DNA of 64,000 nt, from the NCBI RefSeq assembly GCF_030123325.1, contig NZ_CP126106.1:2136001-2200000 (forward strand), written 5' to 3'. Every line of letters begins with the position of its first letter. Within the stretch, counting starts at the first letter, position 1. The position numbers and the translations under genes were made by a program. Below the pieces are notes generated by a model, which was not told where the DNA came from, ran no database searches, and worked only from the letters and a program-made list of their open reading frames with translations. Shown piece after piece: positions 8,574 to 16,507 of this stretch. Source of the stretch: Peribacillus simplex. Its GTDB lineage: Bacteria > Bacillota > Bacilli > Bacillales > DSM-1321.

Positions 8574-8602
8574 AAGGCAGGTCGCTGAGGCTGCCTTTTT
8601 TG
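8574..8602 (+). terminator. Terminator-like hairpin, probably left half of a dispersed repeat
   Basis: AAGGCAG/CTGCCTT with a T-run after it. It resembles the left, terminator half of the dispersed repeat and sits just outside the IS110 element that follows. Confidence 0.5.
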
Positions 8603-8702
8603 TATGAAAACACATTAGTAAAAAAGCCATGCTAAAATAAACCCTCCATATTGTCATTTTTTTTTGATGGGGGTAAATGTACTATGTCGTTATTTTAACT
8701 GG

Positions 8703-9934
8703 TTATGCAGTTTGTTGTTCAGATGGAGCGATTGTATAGCCTTTCTTTTTTAGGTATTCGATCATTTTTAATTCTTTGTTATTTTGTTTTTCTTCAAGGT
8801 AATTTGAGCCTAGTTCATCATAAGGTTCTCCTGTTTTTAAGATGTTGTAAGCAATCGTCAATAGTAAATGAGCAGAAGCAATTCGTCCTTTCATTTTTCC
8901 CTGCCTTTTGGTAATCCTTTTTCGATGTGAAGCAATTCGATTATTTTGCCTTGATGTCGCTAATACACACTCTACGGCCATCGTTTTCAGAGCTTTGTTA
9001 CCTTGTGTGGTTTTACTCGTTTTTTTTTACCAGCACTTTCGTAATTTCCGGGACTTACACCAGCCCAAGAGGCAAGATGTTTAGCCGACTTAAATACGGA
9101 CATATCCACGCCCATCTCTGCAATAAAAGTAGCTGCGGCAGCTTTGTTCACACCAGGTATACCATCCAATAATTCTACTTCTTTATGATATGGGGACAGG
9201 AGTTGATCAATTTGTTTTTCCAATTCTTCTATGGCTTTTTCTAAATAACTCATATGCTCCCAATGGTAACGCAACATATCACGATGATGACGGCGAATAC
9301 GACCATTAATTGCATGGGCAATGTCAGTAATACTTGCTTTTGTTCGCCAATCCACCATTTTTCGAAGACCATCGGTCTCTATTTTTTCACCGTTTAGAAT
9401 CGCTTCAAGGATACGGCGTCCCGATACACCAAAAATGTCTGATAGAACGGATGTTAGCTTGATATTAGCATCTTGAAGAATTTTGTGAATGCGATTCTGC
9501 TCTGAGGTGCGATGATGAATCAATTTTTTTCGATAACGAGTAAGATCACGTAAATCACGAATATCCTCTGGTGGTACAAAATTGCTTTCAATAAGTCCGC
9601 ATCTTAGAAGCTTGGCAAGCCATTCGGCATCTTTTACATCAGTTTTACGGCCTGGAACATTTTTGACATGCCTGGCATTGGCAAGAACAAGGTGAAAAGA
9701 TCCTTCGAGTATATTCCATATTGGTTTCCAGTAGACTCCGGTACTTTCCATCACAACATCGGATACCTGAAGGGTAGCTAGCCAATCACTTAAAGCCAAG
9801 AGCCCCTTTGTTGTAGTTGAAAAAGTTTCAATAGAGGTTTTTGGCTTTTTATCTAATGGGCCAAATAATACACAGGCTACTACTGTTTCTTGGTGTACAT
9901 CTAGGCCAGCACACCGTTCAATCATTGCTTCCAT
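8703..9934 (-). pseudogene. IS110-family transposase with one frameshift
   Basis: The first 315 codons (9934 to 8987) carry the DEDD-type catalytic domain: D in CAGLDVHQE, E in MESTGVYW, and D residues in GRKTDVKDAEW. The C-terminal domain begins LLDGIPGVNKAAAATFIAEMG. The frame then changes at a run of nine A bases (minus strand, near 9023-9031), and the remainder (to 8703, ending IAPSEQQTA) is in another frame. Adding one A restores KKKTSKTTQGNKALKT, which fits the family. It is either an inactivating deletion or possibly transcript slippage on the A-run. IS110 transposases are DEDD recombinases guided by a bridge RNA. Confidence 0.85.
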
Positions 9935-10223
9935 AGGGGAATCACCTCAAAAAAAGATTAACAATACATATGACAGGAGATTTGTTACAAAAATTTTTGT
10001 ATACGTACTTGTAGTACACTAAATGGTTCTTCCATACTGTCACAACCAGTATCTTATACAGGGTATCTTCCTTAAGATCCACCAAAAAAAGTTCAGCCTG
10101 GTTGTATTGTTATCATCCATTATTGTCAAGGGGTTAATGGGTTAGACTCTATTTTTGAGTTTAGATTTTCGTAGTAGATGGTGGCGGCGAGGAGCGCCGC
10201 CATAGGAGTTTCTTATGGAACTA
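9935..10223 (-). ncRNA. Candidate bridge (guide) RNA region of IS110 element A
   Basis: In IS110-group elements the noncoding end before the transposase start encodes a structured RNA that pairs with both target and donor DNA. This region occupies that position. It is conserved between two copies (2-173 and 10052-10223) and contains a strong GC hairpin, arms at 10182-10189 and 10195-10202. Exact RNA ends and pairing loops were not determined. Confidence 0.35.
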
Positions 10224-10420
10224 CCATGAAAATAAGTTTCTTTAAAAATGAAAAATGACAATACTTAAGAAGACCCTGCTCAATCGTTTAAAAAAAGAGG
10301 AGAGCGTTAATAAATTAGCCTATAGATTAGGGGTGACTGGATTAAGGTCAGTATCAGTATTGACACTTCCTAACCATTTTCATTCTTTGTGGTGAATCGC
10401 CGATTTTTGCGATTCATGGA
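10224..10420. other. Intergenic region, no gene seen
   Basis: The stretch holds a hairpin, TGAATCGC/GCGATTCA (10393-10415), but no supported coding sequence. Confidence 0.3.
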
Positions 10421-10450
10421 TGGCTAACGGGGCAGTTTAGTTCCATAAGA
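10421..10450. repeat. Partial dispersed palindromic repeat
   Basis: GGCTAACGGGGCAGTTTAG followed by TTCCATAAG; right half only. Confidence 0.6.
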
Positions 10451-10523
10451 GAAGGAACGCTTGATCTATTTATTGAACATATTGGTATGGCTTATATATT
10501 TTTTATAGTGGAGGTGTTGTGTT

Positions 10524-10979
10524 ATGAAAAAGTATGAAAAAATGTTAATTGCGATTAAGGATGCGGATTTTAATTGTTTTGCTAATAAGGGAGATTGGCT
10601 TTATATTGCGAATAATAAGGATACAAAAAAGGGGCTTTTTAGATTACCTAACTATATATATTACTTTGTGTCTATAAATGATGAGCGTATGCCTTCTGAA
10701 ATTGGAGTAGTAAAAAAAATTAATGGTCATATCACTGCAAAAGAACTTGCTGAACTTGATTATAAAAGTAGAAAAAAAGATATTTCGCTTCTGACTGATG
10801 AAACTGTGAAAGAATATGAATGGTTTTTAGAAAAAGTTAATGCTCAGCCAGAACATACTCCTATGGCTGTAACTTGGTTTGAAAAAGTCTTACCTAAAAA
10901 AGAAAAAGAATTAAGAGTACATAAAAAGTTCTTCACGGGTTTATCAAAAGAAGAGAAAAAAGAATTGTTTGAAATCTAA
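10524..10979 (+). CDS. Hypothetical protein, 151 residues
   Basis: I do not recognise this family. The product is soluble, lysine-rich and mixed alpha/beta, with no signal peptide or membrane segment. A central aromatic stretch (RLPNYIYYFVS, about residues 40-50) and a charged C-terminus (KKEKELRVHKKFF) stand out. ATG at 10524 follows GTGGAGGTGTTG, a good ribosome binding site. It stands alone between repeat copies. Confidence 0.6.
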   Translation: MKKYEKMLIAIKDADFNCFANKGDWLYIANNKDTKKGLFRLPNYIYYFVSINDERMPSEIGVVKKINGHITAKELAELDYKSRKKDISLLTDETVKEYEWFLEKVNAQPEHTPMAVTWFEKVLPKKEKELRVHKKFFTGLSKEEKKELFEI

Positions 10980-10989
10980 CACTGAACAA

Positions 10990-11050
10990 TTAACTAAGGG
11001 TGGCGTTAGCTTAAGTTCGAAGCTGACTATAAGGCAGGTTAGTTGAAGTA
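10990..11050 (+). repeat. Degenerate dispersed repeat
   Basis: TTAACTAAGGGTGGCGTTAG is followed by GAAGCTGACTATAAGGCAG and GTTAGTTGAAG. The two halves are fused with the T-run and first part of the palindrome missing. Confidence 0.5.
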
Positions 11051-11100
11051 AAATCGAGAAGAACTAATTCACTACTCAAGAATGAAGGAGACGATAAATA

Positions 11101-11436
11101 ATGAAATTATTCCCTAAAAAAGTCCCTAACGATGAAGATGGACAAGTGCTAAAAATGCTATATAAACAAGGTGTGGATTTTAAAGAATCACAAGATGTAG
11201 ATTTTTTTGTTGCAGTTCCAGATAAAAAGCGTGGTGAATCTGTATTAAATGCATTAAGAGATGCTGGCCTTAATTGTGAATTAGAAAAAGATGATGAAAC
11301 AGAAGATTGGACTTGTTATTGTTTTATAAAAATGTTTTTAAATTACGAAGACATTATTGATATACAAAAACGAATTGATAAATTAAGTAAACCTTACGAT
11401 GGATACACAGATGGATGGGGAGTTATGGTTGATTGA
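11101..11436 (+). CDS. RraB-like protein (ribonuclease E inhibitor B family)
   Basis: The 111-residue acidic protein fits the RraB-like fold, including the N-terminal PNDEDGQVLKMLYKQGVDF and C-terminal YDGWGVMVD-type motif (here YDGYTDGWGVMV). In enterobacteria RraB modulates RNase E, but bacilli use RNase Y, so the role here is unknown; many Gram-positive relatives are named only by similarity. ATG at 11101 follows AAGGAGACGATAA. The TPR gene 70 bases downstream may be cotranscribed. Confidence 0.7.
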   Translation: MKLFPKKVPNDEDGQVLKMLYKQGVDFKESQDVDFFVAVPDKKRGESVLNALRDAGLNCELEKDDETEDWTCYCFIKMFLNYEDIIDIQKRIDKLSKPYDGYTDGWGVMVD

Positions 11437-11504
11437 TTTAATAGCTGTTCTTGTTATAAAATCACCACAATAGAACGGCCAACCATCTTAGGGGGACAAA
11501 ATAC

Positions 11505-11957
11505 TTGATAGCATTACTATTACTTCTAACTTATATCGTATTTAGAATTTATAAATCAAAAAGACCTTTAACAAAGTTTGGACATTTCTATGACAAAGCT
11601 TTTTATCTTGAAGAAAAAAAGGAATATGAAAAAGCTCTTGATCTAAGAAAACAAGCATTAGAATTAGATACACTTACTAATCTGGAACGTGCTGAATTAA
11701 ATTTAGCTAATGCCAGAATGTATTTAAAGTTAGAACAATATAAAAAGGCTACTGATTACTTTGATATATCATTTGAACTAGCAAAAGAAGAAAAGTTTCC
11801 GTACTCTAAAGGGTTTGACGAGGTAGTTGAAGCTTATTTGCAGGCAAATCGCAAAAAAGATGCCATTGAATTAGTAAACAAGATGTTAGAAAGACAAAGC
11901 TACGATAAGAAATTTAAAAAATTACAATCCATAAAAGAAAAACTAAAATCAGTTTAA
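11505..11957 (+). CDS. Membrane-anchored TPR-repeat protein
   Basis: The 150-residue product begins with one hydrophobic helix (LIALLLLLTYIVFRIYK), then two to three tetratricopeptide-like helical pairs (KEYEKALDLRKQALELD, EQYKKATDYFDISFELAKEE, NRKKDAIELVNKML). It probably faces the cytoplasm and mediates protein contacts; partner unknown. The start is TTG at 11505, after TTAGGGGGA, with no closer ATG. Confidence 0.65.
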   Translation: MIALLLLLTYIVFRIYKSKRPLTKFGHFYDKAFYLEEKKEYEKALDLRKQALELDTLTNLERAELNLANARMYLKLEQYKKATDYFDISFELAKEEKFPYSKGFDEVVEAYLQANRKKDAIELVNKMLERQSYDKKFKKLQSIKEKLKSV

Positions 11958-11989
11958 AAGAATACCATATTCATTCCTAATTTAATTAG

Positions 11990-12025
11990 GGAGGAGCTAA
12001 GGCAGCCTTTTTATTATGGAACTAA
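11990..12025 (+). repeat. Left half of a dispersed repeat split by IS110 element B
   Basis: GAGCTAAGGCAGCCTTTTT then ATTATGGAACTA matches the consensus up to the middle of the palindrome. The right half, GGGGCAGTTTAGTTCAAG, resumes at 13649, on the other side of the IS. Confidence 0.75.
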
Positions 12026-13648
12026 ACCAGCTAATAGTTTGTCAATATTTTTCATTAAAAACTAAAAATCCTTCATGCTATACTAAAAAAGGGTATACCT
12101 AATAACCCTCCATTTTCTTATAATTGGAAGGTTTTGTGTTATTTAGTTAGATATAGGTTTTATGCTATATCTCGGAAAGTCGTTTTGCTTTTTAACAGGG
12201 CAAAAATCCAATGTAAGAGCTTGTTAACACATGCGATTACAGCTACTTTAAAAGGCTTTCCTTCTTCACGCTTCTTGTCGTAAAACTCACGCATTCTTTT
12301 GTTGCGAGGGATGACTTCATTAGTCGTTTTCTTCTTGCGACAATCACGGATAGCACAACGAACTGCCATATATAAGGCATGGCGAAGTCTGCTAGATCCT
12401 CGTTTTGTGATCCGATTCTTGGTGGCAGTAAACTTACCAGATTCGAATACACTAGGATCAATTCCAGCGAAAGCTACAAGCTTCTTAGGATTGTTAAATC
12501 GATCTATCTCACCAATTTCAGAAATAATCGTTGCCGCGATCTTTTCTCCGATACCTGGGATAGATTTGATGATATTATATTCTTCAACTTCTTTTGCGAG
12601 AGCATCTATCTCTGTCTCTAACTTGGATAGGTGCTCTTTGTATTGAAGAATGATGTTTATAAATATACTAAGACTCAAAATATGACTCTGATACAAAGTC
12701 TTTTCAAACGGATTTCGGTTTGCTGCAGCTTTGAGTTCAATAGATTTTTCATTAGCCCATCTGTATGAGCGACTTTTACATAATTGAGCGATTTTGTCAG
12801 CTATTGTTTCTAAACTTGCCTCTAATATGTCTTCAGATGAGGGAAACTCTGAAAGAGTTAAGAGTGATACTACTGAATATAAGTCACCGAAAACCCCTCT
12901 ATATTCGGGGAAGACTTGGTCCAAAATGGCTTGAAATTGTAGCTTTGTTTGGATCAATACGCCAGTTATATTCTCGTGCTGTCTTGTAAGATTCCGAAGG
13001 TTTAATAGTTGAACTCCACGTTTTTTATATGGCTCTAGGTCTTCTTTATAAAACAGCTCGCAGAGATGGTAAGCATCAACCGCATCTGTCTTTACTTTCC
13101 TAAGACTTGAACTTTTAGCCTTATAAGAAATCAGTGGATTAATGATGATCAATAAATACCCACGGTCCTCCAAGTATTGAACAACAGAGGAATGATAATG
13201 TCCTGTTGCTTCAAGGATGAGAGGTGGTTTCTTACCTGTTTCTCTCTTTACTTCATCCAGAAATTTTTCAAGTAAACCAAGACCCTCAACAGTATGAGAA
13301 ACTTTAAAACTCTTACGATATGGTTTGCCTTTATCTAAAAATGCCTGAACTTGACTTTCCCCTTTTGAAACATCCAGACCAATGACTGGATTCATTCAAA
13401 CTCCTCCTCCTAAACTAATAATTTGCCAGTACCCCTAATTCCTCCATGCAGTGTCACAGCTTCGCTTGTTATACGAGATCTAAGTCCCAACCAGCCTCAA
13501 TCATGTTTCTACAAGTAGGGGGGCGAACGGTTTAGTTGACGGGGTCAAAGCCCCATGGGCAGTTACGTTCTACCCTGGCTACTGTTATAGTAAAACCAAA
13601 TAAAAAATGGTCAACCAGAAATATCTGGCTGACCTTATAATACGAAAG
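12026..13648 (-). mobile_element. IS110-family insertion sequence B, inserted inside a dispersed repeat
   Basis: The element contains one intact transposase gene (12160-13395, minus) and about 250 bases of noncoding DNA beyond its start, which may include the guide RNA. Its ends are set by the two halves of the dispersed repeat on either side (GGAACTA on the left, GGGGCAG on the right). Boundaries are uncertain by a few bases. Confidence 0.75.
12160..13395 (-). CDS. IS110-family transposase, intact
   Basis: The 411-residue recombinase has the DEDD catalytic set: D8 in GLDVSKG, E62 in LEATGHYH, and the two D residues of VKTDAVDAYHL near 105. The C-terminal domain contains IKSIPGIGEKIAATIISEIG and a serine-containing region (IDPSVFESGKFTATKNRITKRGSSRLRHAL). 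Length is normal and there are no frameshifts, so it could be active. ATG at 13395 follows AGGAGGAGTTTGA. It is distinct in sequence from the transposases at 8703 and 18803. Confidence 0.93.
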   Translation of the reverse strand: MNPVIGLDVSKGESQVQAFLDKGKPYRKSFKVSHTVEGLGLLEKFLDEVKRETGKKPPLILEATGHYHSSVVQYLEDRGYLLIIINPLISYKAKSSSLRKVKTDAVDAYHLCELFYKEDLEPYKKRGVQLLNLRNLTRQHENITGVLIQTKLQFQAILDQVFPEYRGVFGDLYSVVSLLTLSEFPSSEDILEASLETIADKIAQLCKSRSYRWANEKSIELKAAANRNPFEKTLYQSHILSLSIFINIILQYKEHLSKLETEIDALAKEVEEYNIIKSIPGIGEKIAATIISEIGEIDRFNNPKKLVAFAGIDPSVFESGKFTATKNRITKRGSSRLRHALYMAVRCAIRDCRKKKTTNEVIPRNKRMREFYDKKREEGKPFKVAVIACVNKLLHWIFALLKSKTTFRDIA

Positions 13649-13666
13649 GGGCAGTTTAGTTCAAGA
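13649..13666 (+). repeat. Right half of the dispersed repeat split by IS110 element B
   Basis: GGGGCAGTTTAGTTCAAG continues the repeat begun at 11990-12025. Confidence 0.7.
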
Positions 13667-13761
13667 GTGCTGTTTGATCTTTGTTCAACAATTGGGCCAG
13701 ATTTTTGAATAACTTGCAGTAGAAAATTAGAATATATAAATTTTTAGATAAAAATGAATAC

Positions 13762-13792
13762 AACCTCCCAATCATAGGGAAATTGGGAGGTA
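13762..13792 (-). terminator. Probable terminator of the methyltransferase gene
   Basis: Inverted repeat ACCTCCCAAT/ATTGGGAGGT lies just past the methyltransferase stop on the minus strand. The T-run is imperfect. Confidence 0.5.
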
Positions 13793-13813
13793 AGTCTGTT
13801 ATTAACCGAAATA

Positions 13814-14731
13814 TTATTTTTTTACAGCATGGATGTAATGAATCGTTTCGAATGCAGACAAATAGTCTGTACGACTACGAAAGAATTCATTATTAATAGT
13901 AACAGGTGATAGATGTTCATAAATGAGTAAACCTGAGTTTTCTAACACTTTCTCCATTTCATCATAAGTAAAACATGATTTCATTGGCTCACCACTAGCT
14001 GAAGCCATTTGAACCATATTTTGAACTCGATTAGACATTCCTTTTTCTTCAAAAAGTTTGTCGTCTGCATAATCAAAAACGATAGAACTTCCTGATGGAA
14101 CTTTGGTAAATAATTTATTAATCAAGTTGGCATTTTCCTCTTTTGTTAAATAATAAGAAACACCTAAAAGACTAAACAAAGTTTTTTTGTTAGACATAAA
14201 ACCTTCTTCAACAAGATTTTGAACAGTAAATTCTTTGGTGAAATCCATTGAAACAAAATGAAGATTATCCGGAATTTGATAATTAGCATTTGCTAACCTT
14301 ATCTTTTTAAAGTCTTGTGTGGCTGGATAATCAACTTCAAATATTTCTATGCTGTCGTTTAATTCTGGGTGTCGGAAACAAAAGGTATCTAATCCAGCTC
14401 CTAGAATGACATACTGATTAACGCCTAGCAACATTTCATGAAATAATACATTTTCGCAATAGGCAGCACGTGCTAAAGGAGTTGGAGAAAGTTGAACTTG
14501 TGTAATCCATTTTAAAATTTCATCTGGATGATCTTGAAACTTCTTTGCAATTTTACTATTAAAGAATTGAATTCCATTAATCATGTTCTCACGAATATCT
14601 GCAAATTCTTTTTGGGTAATTAAATCTTTTGCAATAAAATCATCAAAAATTTTGGGTGTGTCATATTTACTGTGGTATGCTCGACCAAAGGCTGATATTA
14701 AGGAAGTTAAACTTGTTTCATTTTTCTTCAT
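13814..14731 (-). CDS. SAM-dependent methyltransferase, leucine carboxyl methyltransferase-like family
   Basis: The 305-residue protein matches the bacterial class I methyltransferases of the LCMT-like group. The SAM-binding motif I is VILGAGLDTFCFR (about residues 106-118), followed by the acidic motif II EVDYPATQDFK and LLGVSYYLTKEE (motif IV region). These enzymes often modify small molecules; the substrate here is unknown. ATG at 14731 follows GGGAGGATTA. Its leader carries a terminator-like hairpin (14757-14785), which suggests attenuation. Single gene. Confidence 0.85.
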   Translation of the reverse strand: MKKNETSLTSLISAFGRAYHSKYDTPKIFDDFIAKDLITQKEFADIRENMINGIQFFNSKIAKKFQDHPDEILKWITQVQLSPTPLARAAYCENVLFHEMLLGVNQYVILGAGLDTFCFRHPELNDSIEIFEVDYPATQDFKKIRLANANYQIPDNLHFVSMDFTKEFTVQNLVEEGFMSNKKTLFSLLGVSYYLTKEENANLINKLFTKVPSGSSIVFDYADDKLFEEKGMSNRVQNMVQMASASGEPMKSCFTYDEMEKVLENSGLLIYEHLSPVTINNEFFRSRTDYLSAFETIHYIHAVKK

Positions 14732-14756
14732 ACATTAATCCTCCCATATAACAAAA

Positions 14757-14785
14757 ATAAGATTCCCCTGGCCAGGAGAATCTTA
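14757..14785 (-). promoter_or_regulatory. Terminator-like hairpin in the methyltransferase leader
   Basis: On the minus strand AATAAGATTC pairs with GAATCTTATT around CTGGCCAGG, followed by TTTTG and then the gene's ribosome binding site about 20 bases on. A hairpin plus T-run between promoter and start codon suggests transcription attenuation. The signal it would sense is unknown. Confidence 0.45.
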
Positions 14786-14957
14786 TTATACACACAAAAA
14801 TTTTAACTGTAAATTATAGCATAAATAAAAATTTTTGTAAAGATTTTTTTGTTTTATAATAATTAATAAATTACTTTGTAGTAAATTAAGATATATTTCT
14901 ATATATTATGTAGAAATTCTATTTTAAGTAATAAAGGATATTGTTCAACAATCGGGC

Positions 14958-14986
14958 GCGATTCTTTAATAAGAATCGCTTTTCTT
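14958..14986 (+). terminator. Terminator-like hairpin
   Basis: GCGATTCTT/AAGAATCGC followed by TTTTCTT. No plus-strand gene lies immediately upstream; it may be another dispersed repeat form (it begins TTGTTCAACAATCGGGCGCG). Confidence 0.5.
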
Positions 14987-14989
14987 AAT

Positions 14990-15017
14990 CAACTAACGGG
15001 TGCGTTAGTTGCGTAAG
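14990..15017. repeat. Partial dispersed palindromic repeat
   Basis: CAACTAACGGGTGCGTTAG followed by TTGCGTAAG: left-motif copy without the internal hairpin. Confidence 0.5.
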
Positions 15018-15071
15018 GAACACAAAAATAATCAATCTTTTTTATAAGAATAATCCAATTAATTAGTATAA

Positions 15072-15113
15072 AGGCATGTTTTGATCAATCTTTTTTCAAA
15101 ACATGCCCTTTTT
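15072..15113 (+). terminator. Rho-independent terminator
   Basis: Strong hairpin GGCATGTTTTGA/TCAAAACATGCC followed by CTTTTTA. Its right arm and downstream DNA are duplicated at 3091-3166. Confidence 0.7.
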
Positions 15114-15173
15114 ATTTATTCATTTATCAAGGTTTCTTGTATTAATTTGATCAAACTTTGTTTCAAAACTACA
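15098..15173. repeat. Copy B of the 76-bp duplicated sequence
   Basis: Matches 3091-3166 from AAAACATGC to CTACA with a few substitutions. This copy retains its complete left-hand hairpin arm. Confidence 0.7.
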
Positions 15174-15314
15174 ATGGCATTTTAACCTTGGATAACTTAA
15201 ACTCAACTTGTGTCAATAATTTTAGTATGTGCTTGTATTTTACCAAGGGTGGTGACGATCAGTATTACGATCAACAACAACATTAAAGTTCATAAAAATA
15301 ATCAGAATGAATAA

Positions 15315-15371
15315 TTGACAAAAAATGAGAATAGTAGTAATCTAACGTAAAACATACGCTACCGTATTTTA
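15315..15371 (+). promoter_or_regulatory. Promoter and putative operator of the TetR-family gene
   Basis: A consensus -35 box TTGACA (15315-15320) is 17 bases from a -10-like TAATCT (15338-15343). Immediately after lies the dyad AAAACATACG-CTAC-CGTATTTTA (15349-15371). The same ATACG core appears in the dyad before the DUF3995 gene, as expected if the TetR protein controls both. Confidence 0.6.
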
Positions 15372-15384
15372 CTGGAGAGATGAC

Positions 15385-15909
15385 ATGCAATTAACGAGGG
15401 AAGATTGGATAAAAGCAGGATTACAACAATTAGCTGATGAAGGAATACATAAAGTTCGCATTGAAGCACTTGCTCGATTGCTAAAAATAAGCAAAGGGAG
15501 CTTCTATCACTATTTTCGTGACCATCAAGAGCTTTTAGATTCTATGCTCGACTATTGGGAAATACATGCAACAAAACTGATTGTTCAAAGTATGGAGCAA
15601 CAGAATGCCTCATTAGAAAAGCTATTACAGATTAGTTTTAATCGAGATAAAAAAATGGAGATTGGCATTTATACTTGGGCTAAATATGATCCTGTTGTGG
15701 CAGCACGTTTAGTAGATATGGAAGAACAAAGAATTTCTTGTGTTGCAAAATTGTATCAAAAAATCGGTATAGACGAAAATGAATCAATTGATCGAGCGAG
15801 ACTTGCCTATTTAACGTATGTAGGTTGGATGACAAGGTTTGAAGCAAATCCTAATTTTGATATTGATAAAATGGTTGATCTTTTAATAAACGATAATAAA
15901 TGTCCCTAA
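15385..15909 (+). CDS. TetR/AcrR-family transcriptional regulator
   Basis: The 174-residue protein has an N-terminal helix-turn-helix (about residues 20-48): IRIEALARLLKISKGSFYHYF-like, with the hallmark KGSFYHYFRDHQELL. The C-terminal ligand domain is variable and its inducer unknown. ATG at 15385 follows CTGGAGAGATGAC. Palindromes sharing the CATACG motif before this gene and before the DUF3995 gene 90 bases downstream suggest autoregulation and control of the membrane protein. Confidence 0.88.
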   Translation: MQLTREDWIKAGLQQLADEGIHKVRIEALARLLKISKGSFYHYFRDHQELLDSMLDYWEIHATKLIVQSMEQQNASLEKLLQISFNRDKKMEIGIYTWAKYDPVVAARLVDMEEQRISCVAKLYQKIGIDENESIDRARLAYLTYVGWMTRFEANPNFDIDKMVDLLINDNKCP

Positions 15910-15943
15910 TATGGTTATAAAACCTGAAGGGACAAAATTTTTA
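15901..15943 (+). terminator. Weak terminator after the TetR gene
   Basis: GTCCCT (15902-15907) pairs with AGGGAC (15928-15933) across a long loop, followed by AAAATTTTT. It separates the regulator from the next promoter/operator. Confidence 0.4.
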
Positions 15944-15948
15944 ACTAT

Positions 15949-15968
15949 AACATACGGTGGTGTATGTT
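15949..15968 (+). promoter_or_regulatory. Putative TetR operator before the DUF3995 gene
   Basis: Perfect dyad with arms AACATAC and GTATGTT around GGTGGT. It resembles the dyad at 15349-15371 and sits 32 bases before the start codon, so bound regulator would block transcription. Confidence 0.6.
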
Positions 15969-16000
15969 TTGTTTGAAGTTACGACATTGGGGGCGAATAA

Positions 16001-16423
16001 ATGAAATTACTATTAATATTAGTAGCTGTAGGGCTTCTTTGGTTTATCAGTTTTTTGCATATTTATTGGGCTTTTGGAGGTCGATGGGGTTCTGCCGCTG
16101 TTCTCCCAGTAAAAGAGGGAGAGCATAAACCTGCTTTTACTCCGAGAATATGGGGAACATTATTCGTAGCCATTCTTATTCTAATGGCTAGTCTCATTAT
16201 TGTTGTTCAAGGAGGTTATTTGCAGGGGTTCCAAGCAAATAGTTTTTCTAAAATCGGAAGTATTGTTTGTGCTTTAGTTTTCATTATTAGGGCAATTGGT
16301 GATTTTAAGTTTGTTGGATTTTTAAAAAAAATTAAACATTCTCAGTTTGCTAGATACGATACTTGGTTCTATAGTCCATTATGTTTATTCTTTTGCTTTG
16401 TCTATATCATTCTATTGTTTTAA
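16001..16423 (+). CDS. DUF3995-type membrane protein
   Basis: The 140-residue protein has four membrane helices (about residues 3-22, 50-70, 84-102, 118-138) and the conserved HIYWAFGGRWG segment near residue 21, typical of DUF3995 proteins. Function unknown. ATG at 16001 follows TTGGGGGCGAATAA. Its upstream dyad and the neighbouring TetR gene suggest it is induced by a small molecule, perhaps as an exporter accessory; that is inference. Confidence 0.75.
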   Translation: MKLLLILVAVGLLWFISFLHIYWAFGGRWGSAAVLPVKEGEHKPAFTPRIWGTLFVAILILMASLIIVVQGGYLQGFQANSFSKIGSIVCALVFIIRAIGDFKFVGFLKKIKHSQFARYDTWFYSPLCLFFCFVYIILLF

Positions 16424-16496
16424 TATGAGTTATAGTTGTCGAGAATAAACTCTGATACCTTGAAAGTGATTGAACTTTTTTATAAAGACCAAACTG

Positions 16497-16507
16497 GGGT
16501 AGCATCA
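16497..16507. repeat. Target-site duplication, left copy, of the IS231-like element
   Basis: GGGTAGCATCA is repeated exactly at 17565-17575, directly outside the terminal inverted repeats. Confidence 0.85.

Larger units (their letters stand above)
8605..10223 (-). mobile_element. IS110-family insertion sequence A
   Basis: The element comprises a transposase gene (8703-9934, minus strand) and about 290 bases of upstream noncoding DNA. The outer 172 bases are duplicated at the window start, which sets the right end near 10223. The left end is estimated, near 8605, from where repeat-like target sequence stops. IS110 elements lack inverted repeats and target duplications, so the ends are approximate. 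Confidence 0.65.

Noticed and set aside
11101..11436. Assigning a true RNase E inhibitor function to the RraB-like protein
   Set aside because: Bacilli generally lack the classical RNase E target, so only family similarity is claimed.
12243..12989. Frames opposite and within the IS110 element B transposase
   Set aside because: They are shadows of the intact transposase gene and lack translation signals.
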